The notes: a model not told the origin generated them from the sequence alone. Shown: positions 1 to 6,005, counted from the stretch's first letter. The stretch is 9,045 nt of DNA from Rhizobium sp. Q54 (GCA_943324395.2 CALPLL020000066.1:1-9045), one strand, 5' to 3'. Made by a program: numbers and translations.

Positions 1-34
1 AAAATGGGGAGAAAAGTATAGAATTTACCATACC

Positions 35-58
35 CAAACCTTTTTTCCCGAAAGTTTG
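35..58 (-). promoter_or_regulatory. Likely riboswitch expression-platform hairpin
   Basis: Immediately 3' of the B12 box on the minus strand, CAAACTTT (58-51) can pair with AAAGGTTTG (43-35), with one bulged G and a CGGGAAA loop. No U-run follows, so control of translation initiation is more likely than termination. A possible ATG lies only four bases further on, at 31-29. The pairing is seen in the sequence; its regulatory role is inferred from its position. Confidence 0.5.
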
Positions 59-59
59 A

Positions 60-285
60 TACTCGACGTAATAGGCAGGTCTCCTGGCTTGCGTCTTGTT
101 GTTGACCTTCCCATTCCATTTTAGATTTCTAATTTTTGATTTAAGATTGAAAAAATCTATAATTTAAATTCAAAATCTACAATTAAAACAGTGGTTTTGT
201 AGATAACAACAAGCTGATTAGCTTACAGTTGCGGGAACAGCACAGGATTTATGAAATGAATTCACTCACCTGTTTCCCTTTTAAT
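60..285 (-). promoter_or_regulatory. Cobalamin (B12) riboswitch aptamer
   Basis: Read on the minus strand, the conserved blocks of the cobalamin riboswitch occur in order. They are the 5' block AAAAGGGAAACAGGTG (282-267), the core GCTGTTCCCGCAACTGTAAGC (241-221, 21 nt with the first G; key part CCCGCAACTGTAA), CCACTG (194-189), GGAATGGGAAGG (118-107) and a perfect B12 box AGCCAGGAGACCTGCCT (89-73). The order and strand show that it controls a gene to the left of the window, not the btuF-like gene on the other side. In this phylum such riboswitches often precede a TonB-dependent B12 receptor; that identity is inference. A minus-strand ATG at 31-29 is open to the window edge and could be the start of the regulated gene, but ten codons are too few to judge. 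An unusual AT-rich insertion sits in the peripheral stem at 119-188. Confidence 0.95.
119..188 (-). repeat. AT-rich hairpin insert in the riboswitch stem
   Basis: This is about 70 nt of almost pure A/T between the CCACTG and GGGAAGG blocks of the aptamer, where most cobalamin riboswitches have a short stem. On the minus strand it folds as one long imperfect hairpin: TTTTA and AGATTT near the 5' end pair with AAATCT and TAAAA at the 3' end, TTTTGA-ATTTAA with TTAAAT-CAAAA, and AGATT/AATCT closes a TTTTC loop. It also reads as three degenerate units of about 20 bp, two with the pattern ATTrTAGATTTT and one with AGAAATCTAA. It looks like a repeat that has lengthened a tolerant stem. Confidence 0.6.
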
Positions 286-323
286 GCTATTTTAAAATAT
301 AAAACAGCAACCTTAATACACTG

Positions 324-331
324 CAAATATA
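324..331 (-). promoter_or_regulatory. Promoter -7 element for the riboswitch transcript
   Basis: The minus strand reads TATATTTG, an exact match to the Bacteroidota -7 consensus TAnnTTTG. It lies about 42 nt upstream of the first conserved riboswitch block, so transcription would start near 318 and give a short leader before the aptamer. No convincing -33 TTTG element is visible, which lowers confidence. Confidence 0.5.
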
Positions 332-394
332 GCTTTTTGATTCCGTAATTTTAATAATATTTTAGTTTTAAGTAAATAAAACAAACATAACTTT

Positions 395-402
395 TACATT
401 TG
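395..402 (+). promoter_or_regulatory. Promoter -7 element for the btuF-btuC pair
   Basis: TACATTTG matches TAnnTTTG exactly and ends 21 nt before the ATG at 424, implying a start site near 408 and a leader of only about 15 nt. It includes the TTG that would be an upstream alternative start at 400, which argues that the gene begins at 424. No clear -33 element is seen. The leader is too short to carry a riboswitch of its own. Confidence 0.45.
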
Positions 403-423
403 TACCACAATACAAATAACTAC

Positions 424-1566
424 ATGAAATACATTTTTTTTTATTCTTTTGCAATTTTGTCACTTCTATTCCTCTTTGGATGCAAACAAAACGATGCAAA
501 AGAGAAAACTAAAATTTCGGCTGTTGCCAATAGCGTAAAGTATGCTAAAGGACTTGAATTGTATAAATACGAAGGGTTTACGGTAATGAAAGTAACCAAG
601 CCTTGGCCAGATGCAACCACTGAATTTACTTATATTTTGAAAGAAAAGTACGGAGTTGTTCCTGATAGTTTGAAACAATATCCAGTTATTCCTGTCCCTA
701 TTCAATCTATTGTGGTGACCTCAACGACTCATATTCCTGCCCTTGAAATGCTAGGTGTAGAAAATACTCTTATTGGATTTCCAAGTACTAATTTTATATC
801 TTCTTCAAAAACTAGAAAACTTATCGATGCTGGAAAAATTCGCGAAGTGGGCGTTAATGAAAGTTTGAATACCGAAGTTTTAATCGACATGAAACCAGAT
901 GCAATTGTGACTTTTGGTATTAACAACAACAATTCTACGATTGATAATTTGAAGAAAAGCGGTTTGAATGTTTTGATCAATGGCGATTGGACTGAGCAAT
1001 CACCGTTAGGAAAAGCCGAATGGATTAAGTTTTTCGGCGCTTTGTACAATTTAGATACTAAGGCCAATTCGTTGTTCACTTCTATTGAAACCAATTACAA
1101 TAATGCTTTGGCATTAGCCAACAAAACAACTACACAGCCAACTGTTTTAAGCGGTGCAATTTACCAAGACCAATGGTATGTTCCACAAGGTGAAAGCTGG
1201 GTATCCTTATTTTTTAGAGATGCCAAAGCAAATTACTTATGGAAGGAAACAAAAGGTTTTGGGAGTTTGAGTTTACCATTCGAAAAAGTATTTGAAAAAG
1301 GGAAAAATGCTGAATTTTGGATTGCTCCAGGTGATTTTTCTTCGCTAAAGCAAATGAGTGAAAGTAGTTCTCATTATACTGAATTTGATAGTTTTAAAAA
1401 TAAAAAAGTATATTCGTATGCAGTTAACAAAGGACCTAAAGGAGGAATTGTCTATTTTGAATTGGCTTCTGCCCGCCCCGATTTGGTTTTAAAGGATTTA
1501 ATAAAGATATTTCACCCTGAATTACTGCCTAATTACAACCCTTTTTTCTTTAAAAAGTTAGAATAA
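424..1566 (+). CDS. btuF: BtuF-like ABC substrate-binding lipoprotein
   Basis: This is a 380-residue substrate-binding protein of the Peripla_BP_2 (BtuF/FepB/FhuD) family, likely presenting corrinoid to an inner-membrane ABC importer. The N-terminus is a lipoprotein signal: MKYIF, a hydrophobic stretch, then lipobox LFGC with Cys20 as the lipidated residue. The binding-protein fold starts near residue 95 (VVTSTTHIPALEMLGV, then LIGFPS), followed by DMKPDAIV, EWIKFFGALY and a C-terminal ASARPDLVLKDLIKIFHPE. The ATG at 424 is preferred over the in-frame TTG at 400 because it gives a clean signal peptide and the TTG lies inside the promoter motif. A permease gene follows after one base. B12 specificity is inferred from the adjacent B12 riboswitch; the family also includes siderophore and heme binders, which cannot be excluded from sequence alone. 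Confidence 0.85.
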   Translation: MKYIFFYSFAILSLLFLFGCKQNDAKEKTKISAVANSVKYAKGLELYKYEGFTVMKVTKPWPDATTEFTYILKEKYGVVPDSLKQYPVIPVPIQSIVVTSTTHIPALEMLGVENTLIGFPSTNFISSSKTRKLIDAGKIREVGVNESLNTEVLIDMKPDAIVTFGINNNNSTIDNLKKSGLNVLINGDWTEQSPLGKAEWIKFFGALYNLDTKANSLFTSIETNYNNALALANKTTTQPTVLSGAIYQDQWYVPQGESWVSLFFRDAKANYLWKETKGFGSLSLPFEKVFEKGKNAEFWIAPGDFSSLKQMSESSSHYTEFDSFKNKKVYSYAVNKGPKGGIVYFELASARPDLVLKDLIKIFHPELLPNYNPFFFKKLE

Positions 1567-1567
1567 A

Positions 1568-2599
1568 TTGAATACTAAATACAATACTACCCTTCTGTTT
1601 TCTATCCTAATAATTGGGGTGGTTTTCTTGTTTTTATTGAATATCAGTTTAGGTTCGATTACTATTCCGTTGAAGGATGTTTATACTAGTTTGCTTCAAG
1701 GATCGTGCAGTAAAGAGTCGTGGAATTATATTATTTTAAATTATAGATTACCTAAAGCTATAGTTTCCATATTAATAGGTATTGGACTCTCTATTAGTGG
1801 TTTATTAATGCAAACACTATTTAGAAATCCACTTGCGGGGCCTTACGTTTTAGGATTGAGCTCTGGAGCAAGTCTAGGTGTGGCTGTGGTTATATTAGGT
1901 TCTTCATTATTGCCTGTTTCACTATCAGAATTTTTTATATCCTCATTCGGAATTATAATAGCATCTAGCTTAGGAAGTTTTATCGTACTGGTTTCTGTTT
2001 TAGTAATTGCAAAACGATTGCGCGATACTATGGCTATATTAATTGTTGGCTTGATGTTTGGCAGTTTAACAAGTGCAATTGTAGGCAGTTTAACCTATTT
2101 TAGTTCAGCTGAACAACTTCAGAAATTTACTTTTTGGTCGCTAGGGAATCTCGGAAACCTCACTTGGAGTTCTATTGGGATTTTAACTTGTTGTGTTGCT
2201 TTAGGAATAGTTCTTAGCGTCTTTTGCATTAAACCATTGAATGCTTTGTTGTTAGGAGAAAATTACGCTAGAAGTTTGGGGATAAACTACAAAAAAACCA
2301 AGTACATTATCCTATTTTCAACAAGTATATTGGCAGGAAGTATTACGGCTTTTGTTGGACCAATTGCTTTTATTGGGCTTGCAGTACCGCATATTGCAAA
2401 ACTGATTTTTCAAACTAGCAATCACAAAATTCTATTTTGGAGTACGTTGCTTTTTGGAGCTAACATTATGCTTATTTGCGACAGCATTACCCAAATTCCT
2501 GGGACAGAGATCATCTTACCTATTAATGCGATTACTTCTATTTTTGGGGCGCCTATTGTAATTTGGTTATTGGTTAGAAAGCGTAAAATGATGGGATGA
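1568..2599 (+). CDS. btuC: BtuC/FecCD-type ABC transporter permease
   Basis: A 343-residue inner-membrane permease of the FecCD family, with about ten hydrophobic segments as expected for BtuC. Family landmarks are visible: YRLPKAIVSILIG (59-71), MQTLFRNPLAGPYVLGLSSG (81-100), the FWSLGNL segment (189-195), the LLGENYARSLGI coupling region (228-239), GPIAFIGLAVPHIAKL (264-279) and the C-terminal GAPIVIWLLVRKR. The start is a TTG one base after the btuF stop; no in-frame ATG occurs until about residue 81, and an in-frame TAG at 1559 bars any upstream start. The arrangement suggests translational coupling. It should form the channel for the BtuF-like protein, but the partner ATPase is not encoded next to it. 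Substrate B12 is inferred from context. Confidence 0.88.
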   Translation: MNTKYNTTLLFSILIIGVVFLFLLNISLGSITIPLKDVYTSLLQGSCSKESWNYIILNYRLPKAIVSILIGIGLSISGLLMQTLFRNPLAGPYVLGLSSGASLGVAVVILGSSLLPVSLSEFFISSFGIIIASSLGSFIVLVSVLVIAKRLRDTMAILIVGLMFGSLTSAIVGSLTYFSSAEQLQKFTFWSLGNLGNLTWSSIGILTCCVALGIVLSVFCIKPLNALLLGENYARSLGINYKKTKYIILFSTSILAGSITAFVGPIAFIGLAVPHIAKLIFQTSNHKILFWSTLLFGANIMLICDSITQIPGTEIILPINAITSIFGAPIVIWLLVRKRKMMG

Positions 2600-2607
2600 T
2601 TTTAAAT

Positions 2608-2655
2608 GTTTAAGCGTTTAAGCGTTTAATTGTTTAACTGTTTAGCTGTTTAACC
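2608..2655. repeat. Six tandem 8-bp repeats (GTTTAAnn)
   Basis: Six head-to-tail octamers occupy exactly 48 bp: GTTTAAGC, GTTTAAGC, GTTTAATT, GTTTAACT, GTTTAGCT, GTTTAACC. A degenerate TTTTAAAT precedes them. The last unit runs into AACC-GCAA-GGTT (2652-2663), a small hairpin with a GNRA-type loop, and then CGCAAGGTT-CGCAAAGAA, two near-copies of a 9-mer. The block fills the gap between the convergent btuC and trmH genes, which otherwise holds no gene. No obvious terminator stem is present. Similar GTTTAA and CGCAAAG repeats are remembered from flavobacterial intergenic regions, but that was not checked. Confidence 0.85.
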
Positions 2656-2681
2656 GCAAGGTTCGCAAAGAAAATCAATTA

Positions 2682-3341
2682 TCAATTCGTTTCACTATAA
2701 TAACGAGCTTCAATTCTCTTAATGTCTTTGATTGTGTTTTTAGCCCATTGCAAACGCTTTTCAATTATTTCATCTTCAGATAATTGCCATTGAATATTTG
2801 ATTTTCTGAGGCGCTCTGTTAGATTTTGAATGATAATCGCTGCCGAAACAGAAATATTTAGACTCTCAGTAAAACCAACCATCGGTATTTTTAGGAATCC
2901 GTCCGCTCTTTTCAAAATCTCTTCTGACAATCCATCGCGCTCAGTACCAAAAAATAAGGCGCTAGGCTTAGAAATGTCAAAGTCTTCTAATAAACAATCG
3001 TCTTCATGTGGTGTGGTTGCGATAATTTGGTAACCACGAGATTGTAAATTATCCAAACAACCCGAAATACTATCAAACGCATTAATATCAACCCATTTTT
3101 GGGCACCCATAGCAATTTCTTTATCAATTCGTTTACCAAAACGCTGTTCGATTACATTCAACTCTTGTATTCCGAAAACCTCGCAACTTCGCATGACTGC
3201 ACTGGTATTGTGCATTTGAAAAACATCTTCAACTGCGACTGTAAAATGGCGTGTTCTGTTTTTAAGTACATTTAAAAAGCGCTCTTTCCTATTTTCTGTA
3301 AGTATGTTTTCTAGAAATTCTAAATAAGCAATATCAACCAT
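2682..3341 (-). CDS. trmH: TrmH tRNA (guanosine-2'-O-)-methyltransferase
   Basis: A 219-residue SPOUT-class (SpoU) methyltransferase that, in characterised family members, uses S-adenosylmethionine to 2'-O-methylate G18 in the tRNA D-loop. The three SpoU motifs are present: motif 1 around HNTSAVMRSCEVFG (44-57) with the invariant Asn45 and catalytic-type Arg51, motif 2 LFFGTERDGLSEE (129-141), and motif 3 IPMVGFTESLNISVSAAI (152-169), which form the knotted cofactor site. The N- and C-terminal helices flanking the domain match TrmH rather than the RlmB or TrmL subfamilies, and the length is close to E. coli TrmH (229 aa). Start ATG at 3341-3339. It is transcribed alone, divergent from purB and convergent with btuC; no exact TAnnTTTG was found upstream. 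Confidence 0.9.
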   Translation of the reverse strand: MVDIAYLEFLENILTENRKERFLNVLKNRTRHFTVAVEDVFQMHNTSAVMRSCEVFGIQELNVIEQRFGKRIDKEIAMGAQKWVDINAFDSISGCLDNLQSRGYQIIATTPHEDDCLLEDFDISKPSALFFGTERDGLSEEILKRADGFLKIPMVGFTESLNISVSAAIIIQNLTERLRKSNIQWQLSEDEIIEKRLQWAKNTIKDIKRIEARYYSETN

Positions 3342-3509
3342 TCGTAGTTTATTTTCGGTAAATTTAGAAACAAATTCGACTTAATAAAACTTTTCAGTTC
3401 TTAGTTTCCAGCAATTTTGATGCTTGAAAACCCTACTTTTCTCTGTTACCAATTCGTTACGATTACAAAATCGACACTAAAATTGGCTAATTATATTCAA
3501 ACATTTCTG

Positions 3510-3517
3510 TATCTTTG
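3510..3517 (+). promoter_or_regulatory. Promoter -7 element for purB
   Basis: TATCTTTG is an exact TAnnTTTG match 23 bp before the purB ATG, giving a predicted leader of roughly 15-20 nt (ending CAACACAACA, with no Shine-Dalgarno). The nearest upstream TTG (3483-3485) is 24 bp away, longer than the usual -33/-7 spacing, so the -33 element is uncertain. Confidence 0.6.
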
Positions 3518-3540
3518 CGCTTTCCAAAAACAACACAACA

Positions 3541-4887
3541 ATGACAACTTTAAACGAATTAAATGCTGTTTCACCTATTGACGGTAGGTACAGAAGTAAG
3601 ACCGTTTCATTGGCTCCATTCTTTTCAGAAGAAGCTTTAATTAAATACCGCGTATTAATTGAAATTGAGTACTTTATCGCTTTATGTGAAATTCCATTAC
3701 CTCAGTTAAAAGGAATCGACAACGGAGTGTTTGAAAGTCTTAGAAACCTCTATAAAAACTTTTCCACCAAGGACGCACTTTGGATCAAAGAAACCGAAAA
3801 AACAACCAATCACGATGTGAAAGCGGTAGAGTATTTTATAAAAGAAGCTTTCGAAAAATTAGGGTTATCTTCTTATAAAGAATTCATCCATTTTGGGTTG
3901 ACTTCTCAAGATATTAATAATACAGCAATACCATTATCTACAAAAGAAGCCTTTGAAGATATTTATTTACCTTCTTTAATTGCTTTAATTTCAAAATTAA
4001 AAGAGTTAAGTATTGAATGGCGAGACGTACCTATGTTAGCAAAAACTCACGGACAACCTGCCTCTCCAACTCGTTTAGGAAAAGAATTTGGTGTGTTTGT
4101 AGAAAGATTGGAAGAGCAAATGCGCTTGTTGTTTAATATTCCTTTTGCTGCTAAATTTGGTGGAGCAACCGGAAATTACAACGCCCATCACGTGGCTTAT
4201 CCACAAATTGACTGGAAACAATTTGGTAGTCATTTTGTTGAAGATAACTTAGGGTTGCACCATTCTTTTCCAACTACACAAATAGAACATTACGACCATT
4301 TTGCAGCCTTTTTTGATGCTTTAAAAAGAATAAATACTATTATAATTGACTTAGATAGAGATATTTGGACGTATGTTTCAATGGAATATTTCAAACAAAA
4401 AATTAAAGCAGGAGAAATAGGCTCTTCGGCGATGCCACACAAAGTAAACCCTATTGATTTTGAAAATTCAGAAGGAAATTTAGGAATGGCCAACGCTATT
4501 TTTGAGCACCTTTCGGCAAAATTACCTCTTTCAAGATTACAACGTGATTTGACTGATAGTACCGTTTTGAGAAATATTGGTGTACCAATGGGACATACTT
4601 TAATTGCATTTGAATCTACTTTAAAGGGATTGAACAAATTGTTATTAAACGAGCCAAAATTTCATGAAGATTTAGATAAAAACTGGGCTGTAGTTGCTGA
4701 AGCGATTCAAACAATCTTAAGAAGAGAAAGTTATCCAAACCCTTATGAAGCCTTAAAGGGATTGACTAGAACTAATGAAACGATTGATAAAAATGCAATT
4801 CATAACTTCATTAAAACTCTTGATGTTTCTGACGAAATAAAAGCAGAATTAATGCAAATTACACCAAGTAACTTTGTAGGAATTTAG
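3541..4887 (+). CDS. purB: Adenylosuccinate lyase
   Basis: A 448-residue cytosolic enzyme of the fumarase/aspartase superfamily. It cleaves SAICAR to AICAR and adenylosuccinate to AMP, releasing fumarate, in two steps of purine synthesis. It belongs to the E. coli-type PurB subgroup, shown by the opening ELNAVSPIDGRYRSK and the closing block RDLTDSTVLRNIGVPMGHT. Conserved regions are TTNHDVKAVEYF (89-100), HFGLTSQDINN (117-127), AKTHGQPASPTRLGKEFG (167-184; His170 matches the general acid) and the superfamily signature GSSAMPHKVNPIDFENSEGN (294-313) with the catalytic-loop serines 295/296. Length is near the E. coli enzyme and no key residue is missing. It has its own promoter motif and terminator, so is probably monocistronic. 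Its start ATG follows an A-rich leader typical of the phylum. Confidence 0.97.
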   Translation: MTTLNELNAVSPIDGRYRSKTVSLAPFFSEEALIKYRVLIEIEYFIALCEIPLPQLKGIDNGVFESLRNLYKNFSTKDALWIKETEKTTNHDVKAVEYFIKEAFEKLGLSSYKEFIHFGLTSQDINNTAIPLSTKEAFEDIYLPSLIALISKLKELSIEWRDVPMLAKTHGQPASPTRLGKEFGVFVERLEEQMRLLFNIPFAAKFGGATGNYNAHHVAYPQIDWKQFGSHFVEDNLGLHHSFPTTQIEHYDHFAAFFDALKRINTIIIDLDRDIWTYVSMEYFKQKIKAGEIGSSAMPHKVNPIDFENSEGNLGMANAIFEHLSAKLPLSRLQRDLTDSTVLRNIGVPMGHTLIAFESTLKGLNKLLLNEPKFHEDLDKNWAVVAEAIQTILRRESYPNPYEALKGLTRTNETIDKNAIHNFIKTLDVSDEIKAELMQITPSNFVGI

Positions 4888-4904
4888 TATCATTAACACT
4901 AAAA

Positions 4905-4942
4905 ACAAAACCCGCTAAATAAATATATTTAGTGGGTTTTGT
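4905..4942 (+). terminator. purB terminator hairpin
   Basis: ACAAAACCCGCTAAAT (4905-4920) pairs with ATTTAGTGGGTTTTGT (4927-4942) over 16 bp with a single G-U pair; an extra A-T closes a 4-nt loop. It starts 17 nt after the purB stop and is followed by CTTTTC. The A-rich left arm and U-rich right arm mean it could also act on the minus strand, where it would back up termination of the cysteine-rich gene. Confidence 0.88.
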
Positions 4943-4995
4943 CTTTTCATAGAATTACTTATTACCCGGCACTAACTCCGTAAAGATTAATAAAT

Positions 4996-5037
4996 AAAAT
5001 GACCGCGGTGATTTACTATTTTCACCGCGGTCATTTT
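4996..5037 (-). terminator. Hairpin terminator for the Cys-rich gene
   Basis: Units 1 and 2 of the 22-bp array plus flanks make a perfect 16-bp inverted repeat: AAAATGACCGCGGTGA (4996-5011) and TCACCGCGGTCATTTT (5022-5037), with a 10-nt loop. On the minus strand the stem ends in ATTTT and continues ATTTATT, the layout of an intrinsic terminator about 80 nt past the cysteine-rich gene's stop. On the plus strand a TTTT also follows the GC stem, so it may work in both directions. Confidence 0.6.
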
Positions 5038-5087
5038 GTAATATCACCGCGGTGATTTATACAAATGACCGGCGTGATTTTAAATAA
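5000..5087. repeat. Four 22-bp repeats with palindromic GC cores
   Basis: Four cores start at 5000, 5022, 5044 and 5066, exactly 22 bp apart: TGACCGCGGTGA, TCACCGCGGTCA, TCACCGCGGTGA and TGACCGGCGTGA. Each is followed by a 10-bp A/T-rich spacer beginning TTT. Core 2 is the exact reverse complement of core 1, core 3 is a perfect 12-bp palindrome, and core 4 differs from core 1 by a CG to GC swap at its centre. The first three contain CCGCGG. No fifth unit is found on either side. The array lies between the convergent ends of purB and the cysteine-rich gene. The spacing of about two helical turns fits protein binding on one face of the DNA, but the palindromes also give strong RNA hairpins. Function unknown. 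Confidence 0.95.
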
Positions 5088-5115
5088 CCATAAGGTTAAT
5101 AGTGAAGTCTCATCC

Positions 5116-5538
5116 CTACATTTCGTTACAAAGCTTTGCAGCTTTACGGCAATCTGTAGCACATTGTTTACAATCTGCCATGTCATGCTTGTCACATTCT
5201 GCGGCACATTTTTCACAAATAATCGCACACTCTTTACAAATAGCTTTAGCGCTCTCACTGTCTAAAGTCATTAGTTGGCTTGCAGATTTACAAATAGAAA
5301 TACATTCTTTACAAAGTTGAATGCAGCGAGCCATTTTTATAGCATCCATTTTTGAGCATGATTTTTCGCAACGCTTACATGACACAATACAAGCGTTACA
5401 GGCTTCAATACAAGCTTTATACTTTTCATTCATCAAGGTAGTTTTCGCATTTAATGATGCCTTTTTAATTGGTGGTTTTGTTGTTGCTGCAATTGTTACA
5501 AAACAAATTGCTGTCAATAATCCAATTAACTTTTTCAT
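5116..5538 (-). CDS. Exported Cys-rich four-helix copper-binding protein
   Basis: A 140-residue protein with a Sec-type signal peptide (MKKLIGLLTAICFVTIAA; cleavage around 17-20) and an extremely cysteine-rich mature part. There are 19 Cys, at 43, 47, 50, 54, 57, 61, 72, 76, 79, 83, 101, 104, 108, 111, 115, 123, 126, 130 and 137. The alternating CxxxC/CxxC spacing puts thiols on one face of four predicted helices (about 39-61, 65-90, 94-118, 120-138). This is the pattern of DUF326 and Csp copper-storage proteins, where a thiol-lined four-helix bundle holds many Cu(I) ions. Export suggests periplasmic or membrane-associated copper buffering; this is inference from the family. It stands alone, convergent with purB, with the palindromic array just beyond its stop. 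No copper regulator or pump is adjacent, and no exact promoter motif was seen upstream. Confidence 0.85.
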   Translation of the reverse strand: MKKLIGLLTAICFVTIAATTKPPIKKASLNAKTTLMNEKYKACIEACNACIVSCKRCEKSCSKMDAIKMARCIQLCKECISICKSASQLMTLDSESAKAICKECAIICEKCAAECDKHDMADCKQCATDCRKAAKLCNEM

Positions 5539-6005
5539 TTGATTTTTATTTTAGTTTATACTATTTAATTAGGACAAAATTGCATCCCTTTTTGAAGTAA
5601 AACATTACGAAATTCTATAAGGTAGTTTCATAATTCCTATTAAAACTATAAAGACCTTAGAGTAGGAATCATATAACTTATTAATAAAATTTTACAATAT
5701 TAAACTCAAGATTATAAGTCACTTTTGTAACGTAGAAATTTGTAGAATATGATCCATAAAATAGTAGTAAAATGAATAGTAATAATAATTTCAATAACAA
5801 AGCAGACAAGTAAAATCAGAATTTAAGATTAAGGATTGTAAGGAGAAATTATGAATTGATTTGTTAGATTGGCAAAACGGTGATCGGGAATATAAGTGTT
5901 TTCGAATCTTCTACTTGTAGCCAACGAAAAGGCAGTCGAGCCAGTGAACCGTTAATTAATAAGTAATTTCTCTGAACAATTCTTTTGAATAAAAATAAAC
6001 AAAAC
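5539..6005. other. Gene-free divergent intergenic region
   Basis: This is 467 bp between the divergent cysteine-rich and STAS-protein genes, with no supportable coding sequence. It should carry both promoters, but only imperfect -7 matches are found (for example TTCTTTTG at 5980-5987 on plus, and CAATTTTG on minus near 5575-5582). A 7-bp inverted repeat ATTCCTA/TAGGAAT (5633-5639 and 5663-5669) might be an operator. A 13-codon ATG frame at 5772-5813 (Asn-rich) has no support. An AGGAG lies five bases before an ATG at 5851, but that frame stops after two codons. The GC-richer island at about 5871-5953 is listed separately. Confidence 0.6.
5871..5953. other. GC-richer island, possible conserved element or remnant
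   Basis: About 46% G+C over 80 bp against roughly 23% in the preceding 100 bp. AACGGT (5876-5881) and ACCGTT (5948-5953) could close a 66-nt loop, with small internal stems CTAC-TT-GTAG (5911-5920) and GGC-AGTCGA-GCC (5931-5942). The minus strand reads through as a short open frame containing LARLPFRWLQVEDSKTLIFP and the plus strand as a short open frame ending SEPLINK. Neither has a recognisable domain. It could be a structured RNA, an intergenic repeat or a gene remnant; the sequence does not decide between these. Confidence 0.3.

Noticed and set aside
1..31. Start of a TonB-dependent receptor on the minus strand (ATG at 31-29)
   Set aside because: Only ten codons are visible and they do not form a recognisable signal peptide; kept as a possibility in the riboswitch entry but not called as a gene.
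400..423. TTG at 400 as the btuF start
   Set aside because: It lies in the TACATTTG promoter motif and would put eight polar residues in front of a clean lipoprotein signal.
5000..5087. The 22-bp repeats as a CRISPR array
   Set aside because: Cores are only 12 bp and the spacers are 10 bp of A/T-rich sequence; no cas genes are present. Unit size is far below CRISPR repeat-spacer dimensions.
5065..5542. Plus-strand open frames across the cysteine-rich gene
   Set aside because: They are opposite-strand shadows; the minus-strand frame has a signal peptide and a regular cysteine pattern that only makes sense in that frame.
5772..5813. 13-codon Asn-rich mini-ORF
   Set aside because: Such short A/T-rich frames arise by chance; no promoter or conservation evidence is available.
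5841..5859. AGGAG five bases before ATG as a gene start
   Set aside because: The frame is ATG-AAT-TGA, and Shine-Dalgarno sites are rarely used in this phylum.
5896..5912. TTCGAATC as a tRNA T-loop
   Set aside because: No acceptor stem, anticodon arm or CCA-proximal pairing fits around it on either strand.
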